Virus record (IMG/VR): IMGVR_UViG_3300021373_003546
Span: 1 to 27,888 of that record
From: a virus
Reading direction: 5' to 3' (one strand)
DNA: 27,888 nucleotides
Below, in pieces: positions 1 to 6,976 of the stretch (position 1 is its first letter; each line of letters opens with the position of its first letter). The notes beneath the pieces are model-generated. The model made no database searches. It was not told the DNA's origin and was given only the letters and a program-made list of their open reading frames with translations. The position numbers were made by a program, and so were the translations under genes.

Positions 1-103
1 CAAAGTCAACCAACATTTTTAGACCCTTAAATCTGTCTCTGTCATTGTAAAAATCATCCAAGTCCTTTTCAACCATAACTGTTAAATCTTCTATACGTAC
101 CAT
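1..103 (-). CDS. Hypothetical protein, N-terminal fragment cut by window edge
   Basis: An open frame begins with ATG at 103 and runs off the left edge with no stop, giving 34 codons that begin MVRIEDLTVMVEKDLDDFYN. The start lies 13 bases inside the end of the primase gene, in another frame. This tight overlap matches the other gene junctions here and suggests the gene is co-translated after the primase. The visible part is acidic and probably helical. A second ATG ten codons in is an alternative start. Too little is visible to name it. From context it is probably another DNA replication or recombination gene, which is an inference from position only. Confidence 0.55.
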   Translation of the reverse strand, partial: MVRIEDLTVMVEKDLDDFYNDRDRFKGLKMLVDF

Positions 104-1167
104 AGATCTAATTTACTTGAAGTGAAATAATCATTAATCTTCTTATAAGCATCTGATTTTAATTCATAACACTTAATCATCAAGTCATTTAGATCTTTGA
201 TATTATATTTATCTAACCCATTTTCTTGTAAGAACTTAGACCACATAAAGACGGGTCGGCCACGTTTGAGTTTCTCAGTCATTTTAGCTTTACCCGTTTT
301 ATCATTATCAAACATATATCTAACTGTCTCGATTTCGTCAAACTCCTCAGTTGAGCGACCAGCTGTTGAAAGTGCCAATGAGTTATGCATAAATTTAGCA
401 TCTAATGGTCCTTCAAATAATGTCACTGGCCTTTGAAAGTTGATGTGCATAATACCAAAAAGAGTTGAGATCTTTGTAATACTATTAAGTTCATCTTCTG
501 ATATTTCAAGAGGTTGACCCATTTCTTCGTAGAGTTTAGGTAAATCATATGATAAGTATCGCTGACCATATCCTTTCATTCTACGTGTTTGTGCTCCAAT
601 AATTTTACCTTCTGCACCAAAGTTAAGAATCCATAAGCGATGCTCTTTAGCTGAATATAAAAACTCATCTACTTTATGATGTAAAAGACGATCTTTAAGT
701 TGAAACCAGATCCAATCTCCAGGTTCTATAGGCTTAGCTTTAAACTTAGCTTTAAAAGTTTCAATATCAATCGCATATTTTTGTACCTTCTCAAAAACAG
801 TTGGCTGTAGAACGCTTTCGCTACTAACTTCAATTTTGTTTTGTTGAATGTAATCAATAATTGTAAAGGTATCTTCGCCGGTTGAGAACCTAATTTGATG
901 ATCCTTTAAAAAAGAGTGGAGATTTGTGTGGTAACTACAGTTGTAACAGTGATACTGTAGGGTATCCCAAAAGATATTGCCACGTTTTTTAGTGTCGTCT
1001 TTATGGGAATCACCACAATAGGGACATGCAAGGGTTATTCGCCCATGCATGTCCTTTAGTGATTGCTTATTTGGATTTGTATGTTCTTGTTGTACTACTT
1101 GTTTAAGTGCAACTCGAATTTTATCCTTAAGCTCCTCTGTTAGTTTTATATTAGATGTCGAGGTCAT
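91..1167 (-). CDS. 61: DNA primase, T4 gp61-like
   Basis: This is a 358-residue primase that would make the RNA primers for lagging-strand synthesis alongside the phage replicative helicase. The N-terminus carries a zinc-ribbon: CPYC at residues 48-51 and CYNC at 74-77, as in DnaG/gp61-type primases that read the priming site. The Toprim catalytic core follows, with LFEGPLDA around residues 250-257 (Glu252) and FDND at 286-289 (Asp287 and Asp289). These acidic residues would bind the metal ions. A later motif, KDLNDLM near residue 324, fits the end of the Toprim fold. The length is close to T4 gp61 (about 340 residues), and there is no fused helicase domain, so the helicase should be a separate gene outside the window. 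The ATG at 1167 overlaps the last 17 bases of the gp32 gene, implying translational coupling of primase to single-strand binding protein. There is no Shine-Dalgarno before the start. Confidence 0.92.
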   Translation of the reverse strand: MTSTSNIKLTEELKDKIRVALKQVVQQEHTNPNKQSLKDMHGRITLACPYCGDSHKDDTKKRGNIFWDTLQYHCYNCSYHTNLHSFLKDHQIRFSTGEDTFTIIDYIQQNKIEVSSESVLQPTVFEKVQKYAIDIETFKAKFKAKPIEPGDWIWFQLKDRLLHHKVDEFLYSAKEHRLWILNFGAEGKIIGAQTRRMKGYGQRYLSYDLPKLYEEMGQPLEISEDELNSITKISTLFGIMHINFQRPVTLFEGPLDAKFMHNSLALSTAGRSTEEFDEIETVRYMFDNDKTGKAKMTEKLKRGRPVFMWSKFLQENGLDKYNIKDLNDLMIKCYELKSDAYKKINDYFTSSKLDLWYV

Positions 1168-2068
1168 TCAAGAAAGAATCTAGATCATCGTCACTTGAAA
1201 CGCTTGATGAAGTTGAAGATTCTGTTGAAGAGGCCTCTTTCTCAACTACAGTGGTCGCAGCTACTGCTTCTTTTTTAGGTGCAGTTTTTGGTGCACTTGT
1301 TACTGCAGCGATTGAATCACCTGGATTGAGGTACATACGAAGTACATCGTTTACGAATGCACGAGTATCCTCGTCCCAAGCTTTGTAATCGTAACTTGCC
1401 AATGAAGGTGCAGCATCAAGTTCTTCTTTGATTGTAGCCATTGATTCTTTACTACGCTCTGCTGGAGTTTCACCGATTAAGATAGCTGATTTGCTAGCTG
1501 AGAATTTAGATTTGTCATAGTTGTTGTATTCACCTTGACGAGTGATGATCAACTCAAAGTTCTTACCTTCGAAAAGGTCAAATACTTGTGTTGGCTCACC
1601 GAAGTCTGGCTTCAACTCAGCGTCGATCTTCTCTTTGATCTTGTAACCAAACTTAAAGACCATGTACTTGCCTTCCAATTCTGGATTTTGTGGATCTTTA
1701 ATGATTTTGATTAGAGAATAGTACTGCTGACGTCTCTTAAGTTTTTCTGAAGCCTTACGGTCTACAGCTGAGTCGCTCTTACGCAACTTCCAGAATACGT
1801 CTGCAATTGGACACTTTTCACCGATTGAAGATGGTGAATCTACCAATTTACCGTCACCGCTTGAATTTGTCAACCAGTGTACGTACTTTTGAATAAGAGA
1901 ATTACGTGGATTCTCTGGGTTTGGAACGAAGCGAATCAACGCTTTGTAAGTTCCGTCTTTGCCATCGTCAGCGGTCGGCTTATAGATCTCGCTTACTGAT
2001 GTTTGTTGGGGCTGATGCGTTTCAACGTCTTCTACGCCCAAGTTAAAAATGTCAAAATTTTCACTCAT
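1151..2068 (-). CDS. 32: Single-stranded DNA-binding protein, T4 gp32-like
   Basis: This 305-residue protein aligns by eye with T4 gp32 across the DNA-binding core. Matching stretches include IKDPQNPELEGKYMVFKFGY (123-142), GEPTQVFDLFEGKNFEL (157-173) and NNYDKSKF (182-189). The C-terminus has the hallmark serine-rich stretch followed by an acidic tail (SSDDDLDSFLNDLDI), which in T4 recruits replication proteins. It coats single-stranded DNA during replication, recombination and repair. The zinc module is unusual: T4 uses one His and three Cys, whereas this protein has a single cysteine (Cys86) and the CPxC motif has become CPIA. His64 is present. The protein may therefore fold without zinc. 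The gene is followed by the overlapping primase start and preceded by an 81-bp leader with a hairpin. It is one of the few genes here with a partial ribosome-binding sequence (AAGG, 5 bases before the ATG). Confidence 0.94.
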   Translation of the reverse strand: MSENFDIFNLGVEDVETHQPQQTSVSEIYKPTADDGKDGTYKALIRFVPNPENPRNSLIQKYVHWLTNSSGDGKLVDSPSSIGEKCPIADVFWKLRKSDSAVDRKASEKLKRRQQYYSLIKIIKDPQNPELEGKYMVFKFGYKIKEKIDAELKPDFGEPTQVFDLFEGKNFELIITRQGEYNNYDKSKFSASKSAILIGETPAERSKESMATIKEELDAAPSLASYDYKAWDEDTRAFVNDVLRMYLNPGDSIAAVTSAPKTAPKKEAVAATTVVEKEASSTESSTSSSVSSDDDLDSFLNDLDI

Positions 2069-2149
2069 GATACCTTAAAATTGTTTAAAAATGTTTAATA
2101 CTTGAAATTACTTTCAATCCTTATAATCGTAACCAAACAAATGTTTCAC
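2069..2149 (-). promoter_or_regulatory. gp32 leader with hairpin and A/U-rich stretch
   Basis: The 81-bp gap before gp32 contains a perfect 6-bp inverted repeat, TTGAAA-GTAA-TTTCAA in the transcript (2102-2117). It is followed by about 30 bases of unstructured A/U-rich sequence up to the start codon. T4 gp32 is known to repress its own translation by binding an unstructured leader next to an RNA pseudoknot. The layout here is similar. The loop GUAA could also pair with a UUAC (2129-2132) upstream of the hairpin, giving H-type pseudoknot topology, although four base pairs may be chance. The autoregulatory role is an inference from layout. Confidence 0.45.
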
Positions 2150-2353
2150 TTACTCGTTGACTAATGTCAAAATAGCTGTGTCAGATTCTTGCCATCTACC
2201 GTCTTCTAGCTTAATCAGCCCTGATTTGTGCAGTAGGCCTTCGCGCTCTTCATTTGTGAGCTGTCCCATACGCACCATTTTTATGAGAACAGTGTTCAGA
2301 TGGTAAAAATCAACCGTGACTAAATTGTCATTTGTCATTGTGTTTGTAATCAT
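2150..2353 (-). CDS. Small hypothetical protein upstream of gp32
   Basis: This is a 67-residue open frame with no cysteine, membrane segment or familiar motif. The centre (residues 25-50) is mixed-charge with NEEREGLL and a LEDGRWQE segment, suggesting a small folded helix-strand domain. The usual ATG is at 2353, but a promoter-like box ends only 11 bases upstream. A second ATG at 2338 (residue 6) has an A-rich leader and would leave a more normal untranslated region, so the true protein may be 62 residues. It sits between the RuvC-like nuclease and gp32. In T4 the genes before 32 are 33 and 59, but no resemblance to either could be seen. Function unknown. Confidence 0.6.
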   Translation of the reverse strand: MITNTMTNDNLVTVDFYHLNTVLIKMVRMGQLTNEEREGLLHKSGLIKLEDGRWQESDTAILTLVNE

Positions 2354-2489
2354 TGTTAGTTACTTATTATATATCTCACTAAAGATATGTTTCATGCCTA
2401 GAAACTATCTAATGAAATTTTTTTATTTAATTATGAAACAGTTTGGGGGAACGTGCATATAACTAAAGTCTTTAGGTCTAGAGGAAAGA
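2354..2489 (-). promoter_or_regulatory. Longest intergenic gap: promoter-like box and two dyads
   Basis: This 136-bp AT-rich gap is the largest gene-free stretch in the window. It holds the box GATATATAATA on the minus strand (2365-2375), a perfect dyad ATATCT-N6-AGATAT overlapping that box (2371-2388), and a near-continuous palindrome CTAAAG-T-CTTTAG (2463-2475) just after the nuclease stop codon. The arrangement suggests a promoter for the 67-residue gene, gp32 and primase, possibly with operator sites. The 1-base loop of the second palindrome and the lack of a following T-run argue against a Rho-independent terminator. Only 11-codon open frames are present. Confidence 0.45.
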
Positions 2490-3143
2490 TTAGGCTGGGG
2501 GGTTGGACATATAAGCCACTAAGAAGTAAGCATCGATAAGGTCATCTAAAGGCTTCGGGATCTTCTTCCCGATTTCCAAACCACTCACAACATTCCACAA
2601 CGGGCTTTTAGCCAAGATGAGGTCTTCCGTCGAATTCTTTTGAAAAGCCTCAAACAACTGAAGCTTATTCATATTACCTTTACCGGCATATTTCTTAATA
2701 GTAGTTGGAGCGACTGTGACCAAGTTTTCGGGCTTTAAGGTCTTTAACATCTTCAATTTGAGAATAGCGGCACCTGCAGCCATGTCTATCATATTATTAG
2801 TTCCCATCTTAGAACCATATGAAGTGCCCTCAAACCCAACTATAAAGCCATCACCAACAAAGGCTTCTTGTAAAATTAGATTAATAATATCATCAGCCAT
2901 TCGATCATATCGTTTGACTTTAGTTAGTTCAGCACTTGAAAATGCCTCAGCTTCTTTACTAAAATCAGGTTGATCAACAAGCGTTACATCTTGGAGAAGT
3001 CCAAGTTCTTCCTGTAGTTTTTGTTCAGCTTTAGTACCTGTTTTAGGTTTTATGTAACTGATGAAATGGTATCGTTTACTCTTATCATTGTAAACACATA
3101 TACCAGGGGAATTTAGGGAAAAGTCTACCGAAACGTAGTTCAT
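2490..3143 (-). CDS. RuvC-like Holliday-junction resolvase / RNase H-fold nuclease
   Basis: This 217-residue protein carries the RuvC-type layout of catalytic acids. Asp7 lies in the first strand (VSVDFSLNSPG), Glu105 in FEGTSYGS, and the C-terminal LDDLIDAYFLV contributes Asp201 and Asp204. Between them, VAPTTIKKYAGKGNMNK (143-159) matches the P-x-x-(V/I)-K-K-x-x-(T/A)-G-x-G-x-x-x-K segment of RuvC enzymes. It would cut branched DNA in the cytoplasm, resolving recombination or packaging intermediates, a job done in T4 by endonuclease VII (gp49). The length exceeds bacterial RuvC (about 170) because of an insertion around residues 35-95. The ATG directly follows the stop of the 122-residue gene (TAAATG), so it is the first DNA-metabolism gene after the virion block. 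The nuclease family is well supported; the substrate is inferred. Confidence 0.75.
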   Translation of the reverse strand: MNYVSVDFSLNSPGICVYNDKSKRYHFISYIKPKTGTKAEQKLQEELGLLQDVTLVDQPDFSKEAEAFSSAELTKVKRYDRMADDIINLILQEAFVGDGFIVGFEGTSYGSKMGTNNMIDMAAGAAILKLKMLKTLKPENLVTVAPTTIKKYAGKGNMNKLQLFEAFQKNSTEDLILAKSPLWNVVSGLEIGKKIPKPLDDLIDAYFLVAYMSNPPA

Positions 3144-3512
3144 TTACATTCTTTTACCAAGACTAGCACCTAATGCAGCGCCAACAAGTCTTGAAGTTAA
3201 CAGATCATAAAAAATACCCTTTTGAATACCGAGAACTCTAGCAATCATCTTACCAACTGATTTACCAAGTGCAAAGCCTGTCAAACCACCTAAGATACTA
3301 CCTAAAAGACCTTCGTTCGTCATCTCTTCATTTAAGCGATCCATATCAAAGGTACCATCTTCATTACCGTACTCAGCAATAAATTGATCGATAGCTTCAT
3401 CTACTTGAGCCTCTAATTCTGGAGTCCATTCAGATTGTAGACCTTCTTTAAGCATACCCATATCCTGATCGGTCACTTTCTCTTCCAATAAGTATTTGTT
3501 AAATGTCTTCAT
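3144..3512 (-). CDS. Small glycine-zipper protein with T4-like capsid-targeting N-terminus
   Basis: This 122-residue protein begins MKTFNKYLLEEK, which closely resembles the capsid-targeting sequence of T4 internal proteins (such as IPIII, MKTYQEFIAE). In T4 this peptide steers proteins into the prohead core and is cut after (L/I)-x-E by the gp21 protease. Here LLE (8-10) and LEE (9-11) fit that consensus, and further sites occur at 21-23, 45-47 and 60-62. The middle is acidic. The C-terminal third is hydrophobic with glycine-zipper spacing (GSILGGLTGFALGKSVGKM at 71-89 and VGAALGASLGK at 110-120), a pattern of helices that pack together or enter membranes. It may be an internal or core protein ejected with DNA. 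A holin-like or assembly role cannot be excluded. The start lies 10 bases after the preceding stop. Confidence 0.6.
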   Translation of the reverse strand: MKTFNKYLLEEKVTDQDMGMLKEGLQSEWTPELEAQVDEAIDQFIAEYGNEDGTFDMDRLNEEMTNEGLLGSILGGLTGFALGKSVGKMIARVLGIQKGIFYDLLTSRLVGAALGASLGKRM

Positions 3513-3522
3513 AATGTATATA

Positions 3523-4074
3523 TCATTCTAATTCTATTCTCAAGTCTAACTTATTATAGTAGAACGTGACTTCAAATGTTGAGAAGTCTGCGACGTTCTC
3601 TGCAAAGTTAAGCGAGAGTTCGTTTATTGAGTTCATAATTGGTTTTTGAAATTCCATGTAGGCAACCGAAGCACCTTCTGCATCTAGAATTCTCAAAGTT
3701 AATGGATCCGTATATGGTCTAGTAGTCGATCTAGCATAATAATACAATAGAGTATCCATCATAATCCAATAGTTAATAAAACCATCGAGTAGTTGCATAG
3801 TTACTGTAAACTGACGCTCAATTGTATTTTGAATAGGCTGAGCTCCTCTGTGGTATCTAATAGATCCATCGTTATCAGCTTGACTAACTGGATCAAAGCT
3901 AATCCCGGGAATATTAATACCTTGAATTGAGTAGTTGACAAAATCAATCGGTTCTGCTAACATAGACCCTGGAACCTTGTCTAAATACTTTTTATATTTA
4001 GTGGCAACTTCTTCTGGAATAAACTTCCTAGGAAATCTAAAGTCAAATGAGTTATTTCTGCTATTTAAGATCAT
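3523..4074 (-). CDS. Tail-tube-family structural protein (tentative)
   Basis: This 183-residue protein has a texture like the T4 tail-tube family (gp19, and the tube initiators gp48 and gp54). An N-terminal basic/aromatic arm (FDFRFPRKFIPEEVATKYKKY) is followed by a strand-rich body with INIPGISF near residue 56, ERQFTVTMQLLDGFINYW (85-102), a domain-central helix, and a closing pair of strands (FSTFEVTFYYNKLDLRIE). The length is close to gp19 (163 residues). Its position far from the baseplate wedge genes is compatible with a second tube-like or tube-capping paralog. The assignment is by fold texture only. It is followed after 10 bases by the 122-residue gene and preceded by the 688-residue gene with a 1-base gap. 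Confidence 0.4.
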   Translation of the reverse strand: MILNSRNNSFDFRFPRKFIPEEVATKYKKYLDKVPGSMLAEPIDFVNYSIQGINIPGISFDPVSQADNDGSIRYHRGAQPIQNTIERQFTVTMQLLDGFINYWIMMDTLLYYYARSTTRPYTDPLTLRILDAEGASVAYMEFQKPIMNSINELSLNFAENVADFSTFEVTFYYNKLDLRIELE

Positions 4075-4075
4075 C

Positions 4076-6142
4076 TTATGCTAGTGTGAATTTTCCAGAA
4101 GTAATGTAAGTTTGATCAATGCCATTATCAAGACTAATATAGAACTTAGTGTTCTGCATGCCTCTAATTTTATTAGCATTAGCTTCATTAATCTTAAATA
4201 GAACTTCACCCTCGCCCATATCAATGTCTTTATTAGAAACGTGATTAAATGTTAATTTATTATCACCTTGTCCAAACGTTAAGATAACTCTTTCTGCATT
4301 TTCAAACGATACAAATTCAATATCACCATCCTTTTGTTTTGCAATCACAAATTTAAAATAAGCTGCAAATGGCGGAATCTTAATAGTCAAATCGTTTTCA
4401 TTTACAAAACCACTTGTTTCTACCTCAACGACATCTTGTGTCATTATGTTTTCATTTCCACTATCGAATGTTACGTTTGCAGTACTTGCTACAATGTTAT
4501 GTCTTTCTAAAAATGCAGGTACATATTTAACACTACGTGGGACTGAGTCAGTAATAAGACTCTTAATTACTTTATTACCACTTAAGTTAGGTAGAATATT
4601 GTAAACTTCAGTCAATTGGTTTGGACTGTTAATCTTTAAGGCCGCTAATTTTTTACCGTACTTTGCAGCTTGATTTACTGTTAAACTGGCTCTCTTAACT
4701 ATTTGAGTATTGTCAGTTTGGTTGTAAATTCTCATAGTTACATCAATTGAGAAATTGACTGCAACGTTAGCATTTCTAATTACTGGTCTATAAATAATAG
4801 GTTCGTTAAAGTCTTCATATTGAGTAAACGTTAATTCACCAGTTTTAACTTCACTTGTACCAATTTGTTCAAAGACTGCAACGTCAAAAATAACAACTAT
4901 ATCATCAGAGCTAGTTTGAATTCTATCTAAAATATAACCTTCAAATGCACCAATAGAATTGTCTTTCTCGCCATAGATCATGAAATAATCACCATCTTGT
5001 GCATCTTCAACAACAACTGTAAAGTCTTGATACTCATCTTCACGTGAAACTGTAAATGAGTTCTCTTCGCCAGTATAGAAGTAATCAAAACCATTTAAAG
5101 TTTCAAGTCTATCGATCAATTTAAAGTTAATACCGTAATTAGCAGAAGGATCTAAATCACTTGAACCTATTGTGCCATCGCCGTAGAATCTATCAGTAAA
5201 CTCTTCATTTTGACCAACTAACGAAGGCACTTTAACTTCAATAAATTTACTCCATAAAGTCTCACCTAAAATAAATGGCTTTGGATTAGAGTACTCATAG
5301 TTACTAGTATTTAAGTAAGCTAATTGAGTTAAGTAGTTTTGGATACCACTAGTTCTACCAGCTGAAATTTCAAACAAGAAACCTTCATAACCTCTTGCAG
5401 CAAAAGAGAATCCACTCTTTAAGTGAAGTCTAACAGTATCATATAAAATATAATTTACATTCTGAGTTGCTTCAGTTTGATAATTAATCAGATCGGCTTC
5501 ATTGCCACCGATCCAATTTGGATGGTTATTAATGTAGTTAAACATTTCATAATAACCTGTAGAATCATAACCTAAAAGAGCATACTTGGTTCTTTCTCCT
5601 GGGACTCTAACACCATGATAACGACCAATTGTTTGGTTAATATCATTACCCGTGTTTTCATCTGGTGAAGCAAATAATGGATTAGCTCTAGTATCAATAA
5701 TAATTTTACCGCCAATTAAACCAGGGTAAGAGTACTCAAGTGTACCGTTTTGACTTGGAATAAATTGACCAATTTGAGTAGCCGCTGAATATGTGTAAAT
5801 GCCCAAAGTTCCACTAATTGCAAATTGACTTGGATCCGCCAACGCACTTAGATCAAACTTATAAGTTTTACCATTTTGTAAAAGTAGTGTTCTTGCTGCG
5901 AAATTTTCAACAGCTAAATAACCTGCAGTCGAAGTAACATCAAAGTTAACAACGTCACTACCTAATTCATTAATTAAATGACGTTGAGAAAATGGATCAC
6001 CATCAACTGTATCTAGAAACTTTACTTCACTACCATTATCATCTACTTCGATTTTATAAGCATCATTATTGCTTTGATCGTGGTAGATAAATTCGAGTAA
6101 AACATCCTCGTCTATCCTAAAAAATCTTGATGATTGTGCCAT
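4076..6142 (-). CDS. Large virion structural protein, unknown
   Basis: This 688-residue protein begins MAQSSRFFRIDEDVLLEFIY, contains no cysteine in the parts checked, and is strand-rich with many aromatic residues, as expected of a baseplate or tail component. An N-terminal region (1-180) looks like a beta sandwich. A central region (about 185-300) is aromatic and Asn-rich. The C-terminal half contains successive segments of about 100 residues that resemble Ig-like or jelly-roll strands. There is no signal peptide, coiled coil or enzyme motif. It lies between the membrane-anchored coiled-coil gene and the tail-tube-like gene, separated by 8 and 1 bases. I do not recognise the family. Structural role is inferred from size, composition and context. 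Confidence 0.55.
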   Translation of the reverse strand: MAQSSRFFRIDEDVLLEFIYHDQSNNDAYKIEVDDNGSEVKFLDTVDGDPFSQRHLINELGSDVVNFDVTSTAGYLAVENFAARTLLLQNGKTYKFDLSALADPSQFAISGTLGIYTYSAATQIGQFIPSQNGTLEYSYPGLIGGKIIIDTRANPLFASPDENTGNDINQTIGRYHGVRVPGERTKYALLGYDSTGYYEMFNYINNHPNWIGGNEADLINYQTEATQNVNYILYDTVRLHLKSGFSFAARGYEGFLFEISAGRTSGIQNYLTQLAYLNTSNYEYSNPKPFILGETLWSKFIEVKVPSLVGQNEEFTDRFYGDGTIGSSDLDPSANYGINFKLIDRLETLNGFDYFYTGEENSFTVSREDEYQDFTVVVEDAQDGDYFMIYGEKDNSIGAFEGYILDRIQTSSDDIVVIFDVAVFEQIGTSEVKTGELTFTQYEDFNEPIIYRPVIRNANVAVNFSIDVTMRIYNQTDNTQIVKRASLTVNQAAKYGKKLAALKINSPNQLTEVYNILPNLSGNKVIKSLITDSVPRSVKYVPAFLERHNIVASTANVTFDSGNENIMTQDVVEVETSGFVNENDLTIKIPPFAAYFKFVIAKQKDGDIEFVSFENAERVILTFGQGDNKLTFNHVSNKDIDMGEGEVLFKINEANANKIRGMQNTKFYISLDNGIDQTYITSGKFTLA

Positions 6143-6150
6143 ATTAGTAT

Positions 6151-6957
6151 TTAGAATCTCAAGAACTTAGGTGACCAGTAAACTCCTACGCCAATAGAAG
6201 GGCCAGTACTAATTACTTGATTATTGTTTAAGTTTATTCCATAACCTACGCCGATTCCAATAGACCAGCCAGCCTTTTTCTCGTTACGTTGGTTTAATTT
6301 AGTATTTATCAGGTTTATATTCTCTATGTTAGAGATAGTCAAACCTGGATATGAAGTAGACAATTTAAGTCTATTAGCTCCATCAACTTCTTCGATGCCT
6401 GCAACTAATGTAAGCGTTTGATCAATATTAAATTGATTTAGTCCAGTAGTAAATAAGCCATTATCATAGTTAATAATAGAATAGCCAGTTAAATTTCTAG
6501 TGTTACCGTTTCCAAAATCACTAAACTTACTAAAATCTATTCTTGCAGAATTAGAGTCAATTTGAGTTACTTGAGCCGCTGCTAATAAACTATCTTTAAT
6601 TGCAATATCAGCTGAAAGTAAAGCATTTGTTTTTTTTAGATCACTATTAAGATTAAGTACTCTACGATATTTAGTTAATACCTTTTTTTGATCTTCTTTT
6701 AAATTATCAATATCAAACTCGTAACTTCTAATAGTAGCCAACATATCACCGTTATCGTTCTTTAACACTGTGACACTGTCCTTAGATGCTAAATAATTAT
6801 TAAAATTTCTATCAGCATTTTCTTGAGCCAATTTTACATCAGATTTAAGATCTGAAATACGATCACACTGTCTTAAAAACAATAAAACAAAAAGAGCACC
6901 TGCAATAAATACAATTGCGTTCTTACTAAGTTTTATATTTTTAATTTTATCTAACAT
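6151..6957 (-). CDS. Membrane-anchored coiled-coil protein, candidate spanin
   Basis: The preferred start (ATG at 6957) gives 268 residues, follows an A-rich leader and leaves a 19-bp gap to the previous stop. The longest open frame starts at 7017 but overlaps the preceding gene by 41 bases; a middle ATG is at 6984. A short basic segment is followed by one membrane helix (NAIVFIAGALFVLLFL, about 13-28), then a charged coiled coil to about residue 130. A Ser/Asn-rich region follows, and a glycine-rich amphipathic strand pair (GWSIGIGVGYGI and GPSIGVGVYW) closes the protein. This layout is that of inner-membrane spanins (Rz-like) that fuse inner and outer membranes in lysis, here with a C-terminal beta module that could contact the outer membrane. 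Cys31 follows the helix, but FLRQC is not a lipobox. The lysis role is an inference; no endolysin or holin is adjacent. Confidence 0.45.
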   Translation of the reverse strand: MLDKIKNIKLSKNAIVFIAGALFVLLFLRQCDRISDLKSDVKLAQENADRNFNNYLASKDSVTVLKNDNGDMLATIRSYEFDIDNLKEDQKKVLTKYRRVLNLNSDLKKTNALLSADIAIKDSLLAAAQVTQIDSNSARIDFSKFSDFGNGNTRNLTGYSIINYDNGLFTTGLNQFNIDQTLTLVAGIEEVDGANRLKLSTSYPGLTISNIENINLINTKLNQRNEKKAGWSIGIGVGYGINLNNNQVISTGPSIGVGVYWSPKFLRF

Positions 6958-6976
6958 AATCTTTAATTTTAAATTA

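Noticed and set aside
2463-2475. Palindrome after the RuvC-like gene considered as a Rho-independent terminator.
   Set aside because: The loop is a single base, the stem is AT-rich and no T-run follows, so it fits an operator-like site better than a terminator.
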